This document shows, piece after piece, positions 53,347 to 62,878 of a DNA stretch of 64,000 nt. The stretch lies in NCBI GenBank assembly GCA_964448285.1, contig CAYUWG010000011.1, positions 1 through 64,000 of the forward strand, in the 5' to 3' direction. The position numbers and the translations under genes are program-made. A model generated the notes under the pieces. The model searched no databases. It saw only the letters and a program-made list of their open reading frames with translations, and was not told the DNA's origin. Position 1 is the first letter of the stretch, and every line of letters starts with the position of its first letter. The stretch comes from CAYUWG01 sp964448285 (lineage in GTDB: Bacteria > Bacteroidota > Ignavibacteria > SZUA-365).

Positions 53347-53409
53347 TCGAAGGGGCGTCGATAGAATGACTTTTGCTCCGCTTTGGAAGCAGTGTGTAAC
53401 TTCCAACTG

Positions 53410-56073
53410 ATGCATGAGCCGGCCAATACGATACCTCGATTTTTACATGCGCATGAATTCTGTGAACAGATCGGTGAATCTATTGCTCGTGAAATTCGCT
53501 TCGGTAAGAAGCGCTTTGAATGCAGCATCCCATCGGTGCATTTCAAACGAACGCTCGTCCAATATCTCGTGCGTCGTCTGCGATGGAAGACGATCATCCT
53601 TGCGCCGAATAAATCCGTCCAGGCACACTGGTTAGACCGCAATATGGATGGGAGCCACACCATGGAGGATGTCGCTCTTCAGCTTTGGGGTTCCGCTACG
53701 GGGCATCTCGTAAGCGCGATTCCATTTTCCTGTGCCCCAATCCTTCCGCTCACGATTCATTCGCTGACTGAGAACGATGATGCGAGTCGTCTTGCAAGAC
53801 ACCTCGTCAAATTCCAGTATCGCCTTGTTGTCGTAGATGAGTGCCCGGCGCTTACGGAGCAATGGTCACAACTGATAAACGAGTTACAACGAAGCGTCGA
53901 TACGCGGGTGATCGTTCTCCGGTCAGCCGAGAGCAGCGAAGATGATTTTCAAATTCCATTCACGAGCATTGTTCGCGATGGCTATGCAGTTCCGGTTCAG
54001 TGCCTCGTTCAGTTCACACGCGTGGATGATGAGATACGGGATAGCGTTCGGGAAATAAATCTGAGGCTGAGAGAGCTTCTTCGGACACTGAGCACAGAAC
54101 ATCTCGAACTCCATACGATGGATTTTTGGATTCATCATCAGATTCGTCAGAACGGTGAACAGGCATCAGAGCTTCGCACAGTCTTTCAGCGGTACATTCA
54201 TCATCATGTCGTGAACCTTTTTGGGAAGGAGGTGCAAGCTGCCGAGTTGCATTCGCCGATTGCCTTACGAGATTATGTTGTCCTGCTCAAGGAATATGAC
54301 CGACAGTATCTTTCAATCCAGAATTCGGAAGAAGCAGAGCGTCGAAGCGGGGAATTGAATGACTTCCTTCATTCACTGATGGCAAACGGACAACTGATGC
54401 ACAACGACGCGTTGCGCCTTCATCCAAAAAAAACGGAACGTGTTCTGGAAATCCTTCGCAAGGAACAGCGTGACCTTTCCGATCGAGTACGTGCATTGGT
54501 CATCGTCGAAGATGCGGGTGTGTCGTCCAGCAACCACGACTTCGGAGAGGGTGACGATTCAACGCTTACCGGGTACAACCTTCTTCAGACATTCCTACAG
54601 GAAGGAGAGGTTGGGCGGCTTCATCCGGTGTTATGCACAGGCTCCACCTTCCTTTGTCAAGACGACCTTGTCATTCCGCTCCTTGCCGAAGCGCAGCATG
54701 TTATCACGCAGCACGGATACGACATCACAATCACGCATACAAGTCATACGGGCGTAAGCGAGCTGTACGGTGAAGGAGGTGATTGGAATTCAAAAACCTA
54801 TCGCATGGTCGGAACGGCATTGCTCGAACGAGGAATTACGCGGTGCATGATCGGCGAGGGCAGTTTGTTCGAATCGGGGTGGGAGCGAACGAACGCCAAC
54901 GTGCTCATCGACCTGTCCGAACGGCACCGTGGGTACTATCTCAATCAACCTGAACAACCGTTTCGGGCAGGCCTGGCAGTACATGGTTCCGTCGTGAATC
55001 ATTGGGACGTCATTGCAGTGTGCGATGAATCGCCTGCCGGTTATGCGGATTACGAATGGTTCCGTTCAAAGCATGAAGCGATTGTCGTCCCAAATGATGA
55101 CGGTTTAATTCTTCGTGGAGTCGGGCATGTGCATCCGAAGTTTATCGGTCTTGCGCCAAAGGAAAGTGTTGAGCATTGCGAGAGTCTCAACAGCAATTTT
55201 CTCAAACGTGCGGGTGAGCGGGAACGCGTGTTCAAGCAATGGGCGATCGGACAAGAGACAGGCAGTGTTTCGCGGGACCAGGCGGTCATCGTTCCACATG
55301 AGGGAGCGACGCCGGCACTTCAGTTCGAAGGTCCGCAACGCGATCAACTTGAATGGGAGATGGAGCAGTACAGAGAACGTGTTCACGCGCAAAAGCTCCA
55401 TTACACGTTTGCGATCACGATTGGAATCGGTGCAATGATGTCTGCGCTTCTGTTTCTGCCGAATGTTACAGGCGCTGTTTTTGGAACTGTCATTCTTGCG
55501 TCCATGATCGGGTATATCACCGTTCATTGGATGCGCCTTCGATATATGAAGCCTTCGAACAGCAGTTTGACGAACGCGCAATTCATCCTGAAGGCTGCAA
55601 AGGCAACGCTTGCCGCAATGAGCGAGATAGAGCCGACCTCCGACATCCCTCGCGAAACAGCGTTGCTCGTGAACACATGCATTGATGGAACTCACATCGT
55701 CGTTACGAATGAGTTGTCTCCTGAATTGAGTCACATATTCGCATCGGTGTTCAGAGACATCTTCTTTCCCGTCTATAATCAACGATACTTCCTTCACAGC
55801 TTTCGGATGGATGTCATTGGAATGCCATTGCGATCTCTGTCTGCATTCGATGATTGGAGTTCGCTTGTGAAGCCCGGTATGTTGATCCCCGTGCCTGCTC
55901 GTTTTTCGGAACGGCTCGATCATGCTGAATTATTCCTCAAGCATTTCTCTGCAACCTTCGGTCGTATGCAACTCATCTCAACGGATTTGGTGAATGGCGC
56001 TCAGTATGTTCGTGGACATGAAGGAATGCAGTTCTATCCCTCAATGCCGTTTGTCGTGCAGGTCTTGTCCTGA
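53410..56073 (+). CDS. membrane-anchored SF2 helicase-family protein with degenerate ATPase motifs
   Basis: This is a protein of 887 residues (896 if the TTG at 53383 is used). Residues about 10-170 align in pattern with an SF2 helicase N-domain, but the Walker A site reads PSVHFKRT (41-48) instead of PTGxGKT, and the Walker B box reads VVVDECPAL (DECP for DEAH/DEAD). The C-domain keeps GEGSLFESGWE...NVLIDLS (482-502) where active relatives have LLGEGWDxPxVN. It then follows the family closely: NHWDVIAV, GYADYEWFRSKHE, GVGHVHP. Two membrane helices lie at about 666-684 and 690-708, and a C-terminal alpha/beta domain follows. Probably not an active ATPase; function unknown. Confidence 0.7.
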   Translation: MHEPANTIPRFLHAHEFCEQIGESIAREIRFGKKRFECSIPSVHFKRTLVQYLVRRLRWKTIILAPNKSVQAHWLDRNMDGSHTMEDVALQLWGSATGHLVSAIPFSCAPILPLTIHSLTENDDASRLARHLVKFQYRLVVVDECPALTEQWSQLINELQRSVDTRVIVLRSAESSEDDFQIPFTSIVRDGYAVPVQCLVQFTRVDDEIRDSVREINLRLRELLRTLSTEHLELHTMDFWIHHQIRQNGEQASELRTVFQRYIHHHVVNLFGKEVQAAELHSPIALRDYVVLLKEYDRQYLSIQNSEEAERRSGELNDFLHSLMANGQLMHNDALRLHPKKTERVLEILRKEQRDLSDRVRALVIVEDAGVSSSNHDFGEGDDSTLTGYNLLQTFLQEGEVGRLHPVLCTGSTFLCQDDLVIPLLAEAQHVITQHGYDITITHTSHTGVSELYGEGGDWNSKTYRMVGTALLERGITRCMIGEGSLFESGWERTNANVLIDLSERHRGYYLNQPEQPFRAGLAVHGSVVNHWDVIAVCDESPAGYADYEWFRSKHEAIVVPNDDGLILRGVGHVHPKFIGLAPKESVEHCESLNSNFLKRAGERERVFKQWAIGQETGSVSRDQAVIVPHEGATPALQFEGPQRDQLEWEMEQYRERVHAQKLHYTFAITIGIGAMMSALLFLPNVTGAVFGTVILASMIGYITVHWMRLRYMKPSNSSLTNAQFILKAAKATLAAMSEIEPTSDIPRETALLVNTCIDGTHIVVTNELSPELSHIFASVFRDIFFPVYNQRYFLHSFRMDVIGMPLRSLSAFDDWSSLVKPGMLIPVPARFSERLDHAELFLKHFSATFGRMQLISTDLVNGAQYVRGHEGMQFYPSMPFVVQVLS

Positions 56074-56118
56074 ATAATTCAATTTCCTTGCATGGACAAT
56101 TCGGTTAGATTGGAACCG

Positions 56119-58653
56119 ATGAAACAGGTGCATCGCTTTCGGATGGTTCTCCTTCTCTGTATCGGGATTCTCGCAGGTTGGTGTGTTCTCGACATCAAAG
56201 GAGAAAAGGAGGATTGGGATTTCGTCCAGATTCATTACCTCCAAAACACTGCACCCGGATTGATGCACTATTATGCATCGAGGCTTTACGGAAATCCGCA
56301 TGTGAACATCGACCGGAAGCTCGATGCAGCGTTGGAGGAAATCCGACGCAATGAAAATGGTCGTTTGAAAACGACGGTCGTTCCCGAATGGCAATCGATT
56401 GGACCTTCGAATTTCGCCGGTCGGATACGCGCGCTTGTTTTCGATCCATCGGACTCAAAGACTCTCTATGCCGGTTCAGCTTCCGGCGGCGTCTTCAAGT
56501 CCACAGACGAAGGCAAGTCCTGGAAAGCTGTGATGGATTCGGGACCCTCGTTGCCTATCGGTGCACTCGCAATTCATCCGCAATATCCTCAAACGATTTT
56601 CGCCGGTACAGGAGAATCGACGGTTCCGCTTCCAAAAGCTGCAGGCGCGCCGGTCTTCACAGGCGTTGGAATTCTAAAATCCACTAACGGTGGAGCGACA
56701 TGGGAAAAACTACCGTGGCCTTTCGAAGCAAGCGCTATAAGTAGGATTCAACTTCACCCAGAATCGCCTGATACGATGCTCGTAAGCACGCGTCAGAACC
56801 TCTGGAAAACCACTGACGGCGGCGCGACCTGGACGAACGTCCTCAGTGGAGTTATTTCTGATGTGGTTTATCATCAGGGCGATGCTTCGACGGTATTTGC
56901 TGCGATTGGAGATGACTACGGAAGCTCGAAGAATGGTGTCTATCGCTCCGACGCAGGCGGTGATCGCTATTCATGGATTGCCGTCTCAGAGAATTTTCCT
57001 CAAGCGGATTCAACCGGAAGGATCATACTTGCTGCGACGCCCGCTGATTCAGATCTGTTGCTTGCTTTCATCGCCCGCAAAATTCAGGAGGACGATTTTC
57101 TTGCACTCATGAAATCCATCGATGGAGGGAAAACATGGGAACGCCAGATCGGAAGTTTACCATCGGACTTCCCGCTGCAGCAGGCCTTCTATAATTTCTG
57201 CGCGGCGATCTCACCAACGGATCCGAATGACGTCTATGCTGGCGGCCTCGACGTGTGGCGCTCAACTAACAGTGGACGACAGTTCTGGCGGTTGACTTTC
57301 GGGAATGGAGAAGTGCACGTCGATCAACATGTGATCGCGTTTCAACCTGGAACGGGGGACGTGTTCGTCGGCAACGATGGAGGGGTCTATCGTTACCAGC
57401 CAAATGAAAGACCAATACCGAAGTGGACTGCATTGGGAGCTACGCTGGAAACGGTTCAGTTCTATTCACTCGCAATCGACAATAAACGACCGGGGCGAGT
57501 GTTCGGGGGGACACAGGACAATGGGATTCTTCGGTTGGAATCCGAATCCGAACGGAAGTGGCTCTCGATCCGAGGCGACTCGGATGGTGGTGCACTCGTT
57601 TTAGATTCGAACTGGCTTTATTCGATGGTGACGACTCTTCGTTATCCGTTTCGCTCATCAAACGGAGGCCAGGCCTGGATGGCGATGAACAATGGGCTTG
57701 GCCCGGAGAACCGAAGTAATTGGCTGCAACCTCTCGCGCTTCATCCAACGGATCGAACGCGATTGTACACTGCAACCCAATTCGTTCACCTTGCGCGAGA
57801 TGCCAACAATCCATCGATCAATCCCGCCTGGATAGTCATCAGTCCTGACCTGACGACGCGAAGCCGTCCATATGAATCGATCATTACGACGATGGCAATT
57901 CCAAAAACGAACGGTGATTGGATGTACGTAGGAACCGGCGATGGAAAAATCCATCGGACGGAGAACCTCAACGATTCTTCACCACAATGGACGGATATCT
58001 CAAGCGGTATTCCTTCTCGTTGGATTTCACGTTTGACAGTCAGTCCACGTGATCATCGCATAGCTTATGCTGTGGTATCGGGGTATGGCGCCGGTCATGT
58101 TTTTCAGACGACGAATGGCGGAATGAAGTGGAATGATATCACAGGAAATCTTCCTGACATTCCGGTGAATGCCATCATCATATCACCGCTCGATGGCAAG
58201 ACCTTGTTTATCGCAACGGATGCAGGCGTATGGTTTAGCAGGGATGATGGCGTCTTATGGGAGCGGTATGGGATGAAGTTGCCGCTTGTGGTTGTGTACG
58301 ATCTCGTGCTTGATAGTGCGAACGAATTTATCGCTGCGACCCATGGTCGTGGTGCCTGGGTAGCGGATGCTGTTCTCGGATTGCGGTCTCCACCGGTTGA
58401 GCCTTCCTTCAAGGTTGAGGTCTTCCCGCATCCCGTTCAAGACGAATCACTGACGTTTAAAATCTCTACAGCAAGCGATGTATCTGTTGAGTTATATTCG
58501 CTCGTAGGAGATAGGATTGTTTATTCACCAATGCAAGGACAAACGAAGGATCAAGTCATCGTGAGTATTTCGAACCTCAATCCCGGTGTGTATTACTACC
58601 GTGTTTCGGATGGCAGGCAATCGAGAACGGGAAAAATCGTTACCCTGAAATGA
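56119..58653 (+). CDS. secreted BNR/sortilin-type beta-propeller protein with T9SS-like C-terminus
   Basis: This is a protein of about 844 residues with an N-terminal signal or anchor helix (residues about 9-27). About ten BNR/Vps10-type propeller repeats follow: WQSIGPSNFAGRIRALVFDP, GVFKSTDEGKSW, ILKSTNGGATWEKL, LWKTTDGGATW and HVFQTTNGGMKW. They resemble the glycosyl-hydrolase-like 'S-x-D-x-G-x-x-W' sialidase boxes but lack obvious catalytic arginines. The C-terminus (about 765-844, VEVFPHPVQDESLTFKI then GVYYYRVSDGRQSRTGKIV) is a diverged T9SS sorting domain. ATG 56119 or 56092 are both possible starts; the former places the hydrophobic helix nearer the N-terminus. Likely a surface protein. 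Confidence 0.82.
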   Translation: MKQVHRFRMVLLLCIGILAGWCVLDIKGEKEDWDFVQIHYLQNTAPGLMHYYASRLYGNPHVNIDRKLDAALEEIRRNENGRLKTTVVPEWQSIGPSNFAGRIRALVFDPSDSKTLYAGSASGGVFKSTDEGKSWKAVMDSGPSLPIGALAIHPQYPQTIFAGTGESTVPLPKAAGAPVFTGVGILKSTNGGATWEKLPWPFEASAISRIQLHPESPDTMLVSTRQNLWKTTDGGATWTNVLSGVISDVVYHQGDASTVFAAIGDDYGSSKNGVYRSDAGGDRYSWIAVSENFPQADSTGRIILAATPADSDLLLAFIARKIQEDDFLALMKSIDGGKTWERQIGSLPSDFPLQQAFYNFCAAISPTDPNDVYAGGLDVWRSTNSGRQFWRLTFGNGEVHVDQHVIAFQPGTGDVFVGNDGGVYRYQPNERPIPKWTALGATLETVQFYSLAIDNKRPGRVFGGTQDNGILRLESESERKWLSIRGDSDGGALVLDSNWLYSMVTTLRYPFRSSNGGQAWMAMNNGLGPENRSNWLQPLALHPTDRTRLYTATQFVHLARDANNPSINPAWIVISPDLTTRSRPYESIITTMAIPKTNGDWMYVGTGDGKIHRTENLNDSSPQWTDISSGIPSRWISRLTVSPRDHRIAYAVVSGYGAGHVFQTTNGGMKWNDITGNLPDIPVNAIIISPLDGKTLFIATDAGVWFSRDDGVLWERYGMKLPLVVVYDLVLDSANEFIAATHGRGAWVADAVLGLRSPPVEPSFKVEVFPHPVQDESLTFKISTASDVSVELYSLVGDRIVYSPMQGQTKDQVIVSISNLNPGVYYYRVSDGRQSRTGKIVTLK

Positions 58654-58688
58654 CCGCGTGTAACTTCATCGGCTGTGTTGCGGTCATT
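58649..58688. repeat. inverted repeat after the BNR protein gene
   Basis: AATGACCGC (58649-58657) pairs with GCGGTCATT (58680-58688) across a 22-base loop and includes the stop codon. It is a stable hairpin without a T-tract and may act as a transcript 3' end. Confidence 0.45.
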
Positions 58689-58829
58689 CCGTCCGAATGA
58701 TTCAGGATTTCGACCGCGCGGCATCAGAATTATTCAGGAACATTAAACCGACCACCCATAACCCTGTCTGTAGATCGAGGAAATCGTAATTAACCGTTCA
58801 CACTTTCACCCTTATAGAAGGAGTTCACA

Positions 58830-59690
58830 ATGAAACGCACCATCTTTTCCAGTCTCTTGATAGCAGTCTTTGCTTTCAGTGCCTGTGATAAGTCAAGCGT
58901 CAACGCCCCGGAAGATGCTGATAGTAAAGCGGCCTTCCTGAAAGCAATCGAAAACCTGGAACTGAGCACTGACCAACTCGCGCAAGTGGATGAGATGTTC
59001 TATCTCGATGAGGAAATGTCAGCGATCATGAATTCAAAACATGAGGACAACCTCTCAACCCTCGCGAACGGTGTGTCGCCTGGCGTCCAGGATGAACGCA
59101 GAGATCGTCGCCATGCCCTCGATATGGCTGCGTTGATTTACTATCGGTTGATCATTCGAGCCAATCCCGATCTCGCAGAAGAGACGAAGCTTGCCTTACG
59201 AGAACTCATCGCTGCATCGAATCAAACGCGTCTCCAGCTCATCCGAGAAAACATCGGCAACCCGGAGCTTCTTCGACAACTCCTCGCCGCTGAACATCAG
59301 GCTTTGATCGACGCGATGAATGCTCTTCTGACATCTGAACAACTCACGAAGATTCAGGAGTTGAAGGATAAGATCGAGCAGGAAAGAAAGGATCGTCGGG
59401 ACAAGTGGATCGAACACCGCATCAACTTCCACGTGGCGATGATGACGAGATATCTCGGGCTCTCGCCGGAGCAGGCAGATGCAATAAAAACGATCCTCCT
59501 CAATCAACATGAGCAAATCAAAACGCTGCGTGAGCAATACAAGGACGACCCTGAGGGTTTCCGCAATGCTCTGAAAGAACTCCATGAAACCACGCAGCAA
59601 TTGATCGCTGCCGAACTCACTGAGGAGCAGTTGGAGAAATGGAACAATCGTCACAAACGCGGCGGTGGCATCATACATCCTCGCAGGTAA
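58830..59690 (+). CDS. LTxxQ-motif (Spy/CpxP-like) lipoprotein
   Basis: This 286-residue protein has a lipoprotein signal (FAFSAC, Cys at about residue 19). It is almost wholly helical and charged, with three LTxxQ-type motifs: LTSEQL at about 165, LSPEQA at about 210 and LTEEQL at about 266, each followed by a long helix. Spy/CpxP-like periplasmic proteins with this motif bind unfolded proteins or envelope stress signals; here membrane anchoring and a longer chain differ from the classical soluble forms. A GAAGGAG site precedes the ATG and a strong terminator follows, so it is a single-gene transcript. Confidence 0.85.
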   Translation: MKRTIFSSLLIAVFAFSACDKSSVNAPEDADSKAAFLKAIENLELSTDQLAQVDEMFYLDEEMSAIMNSKHEDNLSTLANGVSPGVQDERRDRRHALDMAALIYYRLIIRANPDLAEETKLALRELIAASNQTRLQLIRENIGNPELLRQLLAAEHQALIDAMNALLTSEQLTKIQELKDKIEQERKDRRDKWIEHRINFHVAMMTRYLGLSPEQADAIKTILLNQHEQIKTLREQYKDDPEGFRNALKELHETTQQLIAAELTEEQLEKWNNRHKRGGGIIHPRR

Positions 59691-59711
59691 GGGAGCTACA
59701 TTGAGGTTTGG

Positions 59712-59738
59712 AAAACCCCGGGCGACCGGGGTTTTTTG
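59712..59738 (+). terminator. rho-independent terminator
   Basis: AACCCCGG (59714-59721) and CCGGGGTT (59726-59733) form an eight-pair stem with a GCGA tetraloop followed by TTTT, ending the LTxxQ lipoprotein gene. Confidence 0.92.
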
Positions 59739-59902
59739 TTGTCCAATAATCAAACAAAACAAAGAATGTGTTCAATGAATGAGGTTCAATAGATCAATCG
59801 CATCACAGAAACAGAGAGATTTTCGTCTAATGAACGAGCGTAGCTGGCGGTATGGATTTTGAGTGAATTACGTCAAGGGAGGCACAACCACACAAGACCT
59901 CC

Positions 59903-61225
59903 ATGCCCATCACAAAACAAATACCCAGTCTAAGAGATAGGACTCCGAATAAGGAAGAGCTTTTTTCAGCACTAACTTCTATTGCAACCGTACTCGCCAG
60001 GGAAGGGGACTTTGAGCGAAAGATTGATTTGATTCTCGATATCATCGGCACATCCGTCAATGTGGAATTGCTTTCTCTATTTACGCTCGATGAATCCGGC
60101 GAAACGTTTACCCTTCGAAACAAATGGCACTCACCGCTTTTGACCCAGCAGGTTTCTGAGGACACCGATAGACCGCTTGGTCGGTGGAAAACCCTTCTTG
60201 CAACCGGAGAATCGATCAGCGGAAACATGCAGACTCTACCGGATGAGATTCGCAAATCCTTTTCATCGAGAAACATTTCGTCCGGCATCATTTCTCCACT
60301 GATCGTGCAGGACGATTTACTGGGTTTTCTGGAGATCGCAAGCCAATCATCCGGGCAAAAGTGGGATTCATACAGTATGAATTTCGTCAAAGGTGCCGCA
60401 TCGGTCCTTGCTGTCGCATTGTTCTCCCAACGCGTTTCGAAGAAATTCCAGACCACGACAAACGAACTTGCTGAACTCCGTCTGATGAGGGAATCGATAA
60501 CACGTGAAGTCGAGGAAATTCACAAGTGGAAAAATCATCTCTTCTCTTCGTTCACGCATCAGTTCCAGACGCCACTCTATACGTTGCTTGGTTTCTCTGC
60601 GACTCTTCTCGAAAACGAAGAACTTGACGAAGACAAAGAGATTCGCAAAACGTGTCTCCAGCATATCTACGACCAATCAACCCGATTGGAGAAACTGGTT
60701 GGGGAACTGATGTACGCTTCGGAACTGCAGGCCCGAGAGATCCAGCCGACTTATCAAATAGTGAATCTCAAGAGCGTCCTTGATGAATTAGCCGGTATCT
60801 TTCGGATGCGATGCGCAAAGGAATCAGTGGATTTCTATTATGAAGTCCCCGACTCTGATATGACCATCGAGTGCGATCTCTCACAGATCCATCAGCTGTT
60901 CTTCAATCTCCTTGAGCGAGGGTTGAACAGTCTCTCGGAGCGTCAGTGGCTGGGTCTTCGCGCATATGTGGCTCAGGAGTATGTGACAGTCACAGTGTCG
61001 GACAATGGTCAGGTCATATCTCCGGAGCGACTCGAACGCATCTTCGAACCCTTCTACAGCATTTCGCATAGCAGCTCGAACGGCTTCCATGCCAGCCTTG
61101 GTTTGAGCATAGCAAAAGACATTGTAGATTTACACCGAGGTTTTATTACCGTGGAGAGCAAAACAGGCGAAGGAACGGTTTTCACTGTTGTGCTTCCACG
61201 GTACCAATCAAAGCCCCGATCGTAA
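59903..61225 (+). CDS. GAF-domain sensor histidine kinase with atypical catalytic boxes
   Basis: This is a 440-residue soluble protein. A GAF domain (about residues 20-175) is followed by a coiled coil (about 178-210). The dimerisation domain has FTHQFQTPLYTLLGFS, the His (219) present but the usual Glu and Arg of HExxTP replaced by Gln. In the HATPase_c region the N box reads NLLERGLNS, the D box DNGQVIS lacks its second glycine, and the G box GLSIAKDI is kept. It may bind ATP poorly or act mainly as a phosphatase. It stands 29 bases before a sigma-54 activator with a receiver domain, the likely partner. Confidence 0.85.
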   Translation: MPITKQIPSLRDRTPNKEELFSALTSIATVLAREGDFERKIDLILDIIGTSVNVELLSLFTLDESGETFTLRNKWHSPLLTQQVSEDTDRPLGRWKTLLATGESISGNMQTLPDEIRKSFSSRNISSGIISPLIVQDDLLGFLEIASQSSGQKWDSYSMNFVKGAASVLAVALFSQRVSKKFQTTTNELAELRLMRESITREVEEIHKWKNHLFSSFTHQFQTPLYTLLGFSATLLENEELDEDKEIRKTCLQHIYDQSTRLEKLVGELMYASELQAREIQPTYQIVNLKSVLDELAGIFRMRCAKESVDFYYEVPDSDMTIECDLSQIHQLFFNLLERGLNSLSERQWLGLRAYVAQEYVTVTVSDNGQVISPERLERIFEPFYSISHSSSNGFHASLGLSIAKDIVDLHRGFITVESKTGEGTVFTVVLPRYQSKPRS

Positions 61226-61254
61226 ATCCCCAATGTTGCTGTACGAAGACCTTC

Positions 61255-62649
61255 ATGGAAAACTCCCCCCTCGACAAACACCCTGTTTTTATCGTTGATG
61301 ATGAACGCCAGAATCTGGCCCTTCTTCGAATGTGGATTGAAAAACTCTGGAAGCTTCCTGTACAGGAGTTCATCAATCCACGTGAATGCCTCGATCAACT
61401 CCCTCTGGAACCCTGTCTTATTATCTTGGACATCATGATGCCGGAGATCGATGGGATTACAGTTTTGAAAAACGTGAAGGAGAATTATCCCTACATCCCG
61501 GTTGTGATGTTGTCCGCCCAAGGAAATGTCCAGGTTGCTGTCGATGCGTTGCGGCTCGGGGCTTACGATTATCTAACCAAACCCGTCGAGAGGGAACGGC
61601 TCGAGGTGGTCACCCGGAATGCGATCAAGGAGTTTCATCTTGCCCTTGAGTTACGTGACATGCAGAAGCGACTTGCTGAGGGAACGATATTTTCTCAGAT
61701 CATTTCCATCGACGAGAAGATGAAGCGTGTTTTCGAACTAGTCAAGAAGTCAGCGAACTCCTATGTGTCAATTCTGGTGCAAGGTGAAAGTGGAACCGGC
61801 AAGGATCTGATAGCTCATGCGCTTCATAACTTGAGCAATCGCCGCGACAAACCATTCGTCGTCGTAAACTGTGCGGCGATTCCTTCCGAGTTGTTGGAGA
61901 GCGAATTATTCGGACATGAAAAAGGATCTTTCACTGGAGCCGACTCTTTGAAGATCGGCAAGTTCGAAGCTGCTAATAACGGAACGTTATTCCTCGATGA
62001 GATTGGGACTATGGAGTATCAGCTTCAGGCGAAGGTGCTTCGTGCGATTCAGCAGAAAGAATTCACGAGAGTCGGCGGCCTGCAGTCCATCAAAGTCGAT
62101 GTCCGCATTATTTCAGCTACGAATTCCGACCTTCAGCATATGGTAAAAGAAAACAAGTTCCGCGAGGATCTCTACTATAGGCTCGCCACATTTCCCATTC
62201 ATATCCCACCTCTTCGAGAGAGGAAGAACGATATCGTGCTTCTCGCTGAGTATTTTCTTGAACGTTCTCTCGACAGAAAGCAGAAGGATATCCGAGGCTT
62301 TTCGAAGGAGTCTATCATCGCCCTTACTCAGTATCCATGGCCTGGAAACGTGCGCGAACTTGAAAGCGTCGTCGATCGCGCGATCATCCTCGCCGATTCG
62401 CCGGTCATCGGTATTTCTGAACTGCCGCAGGAAATCACGGACCATGTTTACTCTGACGATGAAATGGGTAATGGTCTTTTCCGACTTACCTCACCGAATG
62501 ACCTCCTCCCGTTTGAGATTTTCAAGAAGAGCATTATCCGAAAAGCTGTCGAGCTTTGCGATGGAAACATCAGCGAAGTAGCACAGCGTCTGAACATCAG
62601 CCGAACCACGGTTTATCGCATGCTCGAAGACACGAACGAGACGCTCTAA
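61255..62649 (+). CDS. sigma-54-dependent response regulator (NtrC/AtoC family)
   Basis: This 464-residue protein has a receiver (about 8-125, phospho-Asp59 in LIILDIMMPEIDG), a central AAA+ domain (about 150-380) with Walker A GESGTGKD (177-184), the sigma-54 contact loop GSFTGA (224-229, Ser for Ala of the usual GAFTGA), Walker B GTLFLDEIG and arginine finger FREDLYYRL, and a C-terminal Fis-type helix-turn-helix (NISEVAQRLNISRTTVYRML). It activates RpoN promoters when phosphorylated. The Ala-to-Ser change in the GAFTGA loop is tolerated in some members. It forms an operon with the GAF kinase upstream. No clear sigma-54 (-24/-12) promoter was noticed in the window. Confidence 0.95.
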   Translation: MENSPLDKHPVFIVDDERQNLALLRMWIEKLWKLPVQEFINPRECLDQLPLEPCLIILDIMMPEIDGITVLKNVKENYPYIPVVMLSAQGNVQVAVDALRLGAYDYLTKPVERERLEVVTRNAIKEFHLALELRDMQKRLAEGTIFSQIISIDEKMKRVFELVKKSANSYVSILVQGESGTGKDLIAHALHNLSNRRDKPFVVVNCAAIPSELLESELFGHEKGSFTGADSLKIGKFEAANNGTLFLDEIGTMEYQLQAKVLRAIQQKEFTRVGGLQSIKVDVRIISATNSDLQHMVKENKFREDLYYRLATFPIHIPPLRERKNDIVLLAEYFLERSLDRKQKDIRGFSKESIIALTQYPWPGNVRELESVVDRAIILADSPVIGISELPQEITDHVYSDDEMGNGLFRLTSPNDLLPFEIFKKSIIRKAVELCDGNISEVAQRLNISRTTVYRMLEDTNETL

Positions 62650-62837
62650 CGGCGGAACCATAACGAATCTCACATATACCTGATCAGAGGCGAGTGAGTC
62701 TCATCACCATCAGGGTGCCTGATTAGGACTTGACCGGTGAACGGTCCTTAGCGGTTTAATCTGTCGTTTGTGCAATACCTATTGTCGTAAGGATTACTTC
62801 ACGATGGTGTGTCGATCGTAGTCTCATCTTCCATTTT
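62650..62837. other. intergenic, no gene seen
   Basis: About 190 bases after the sigma-54 regulator hold no gene on either strand; several short inverted repeats are present (e.g. GACCGGTGAACGGTC near 62733) but no T-tract on the plus strand. Confidence 0.4.
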
Positions 62838-62878
62838 GACAAAAAAGGACCGCCGCAAGGGGGGTTTACTTGCGGCGG
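62838..62878 (-). terminator. rho-independent terminator, minus-strand orientation
   Basis: CCGCCGCAAG (62850-62859) and CTTGCGGCGG (62869-62878) form a perfect ten-pair stem. Read on the minus strand the stem is followed by TCCTTTTTTG, a proper T-tract; on the plus strand no T-tract follows. It would end transcripts coming from the barrel-protein gene at 63162-63839. Confidence 0.8.
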
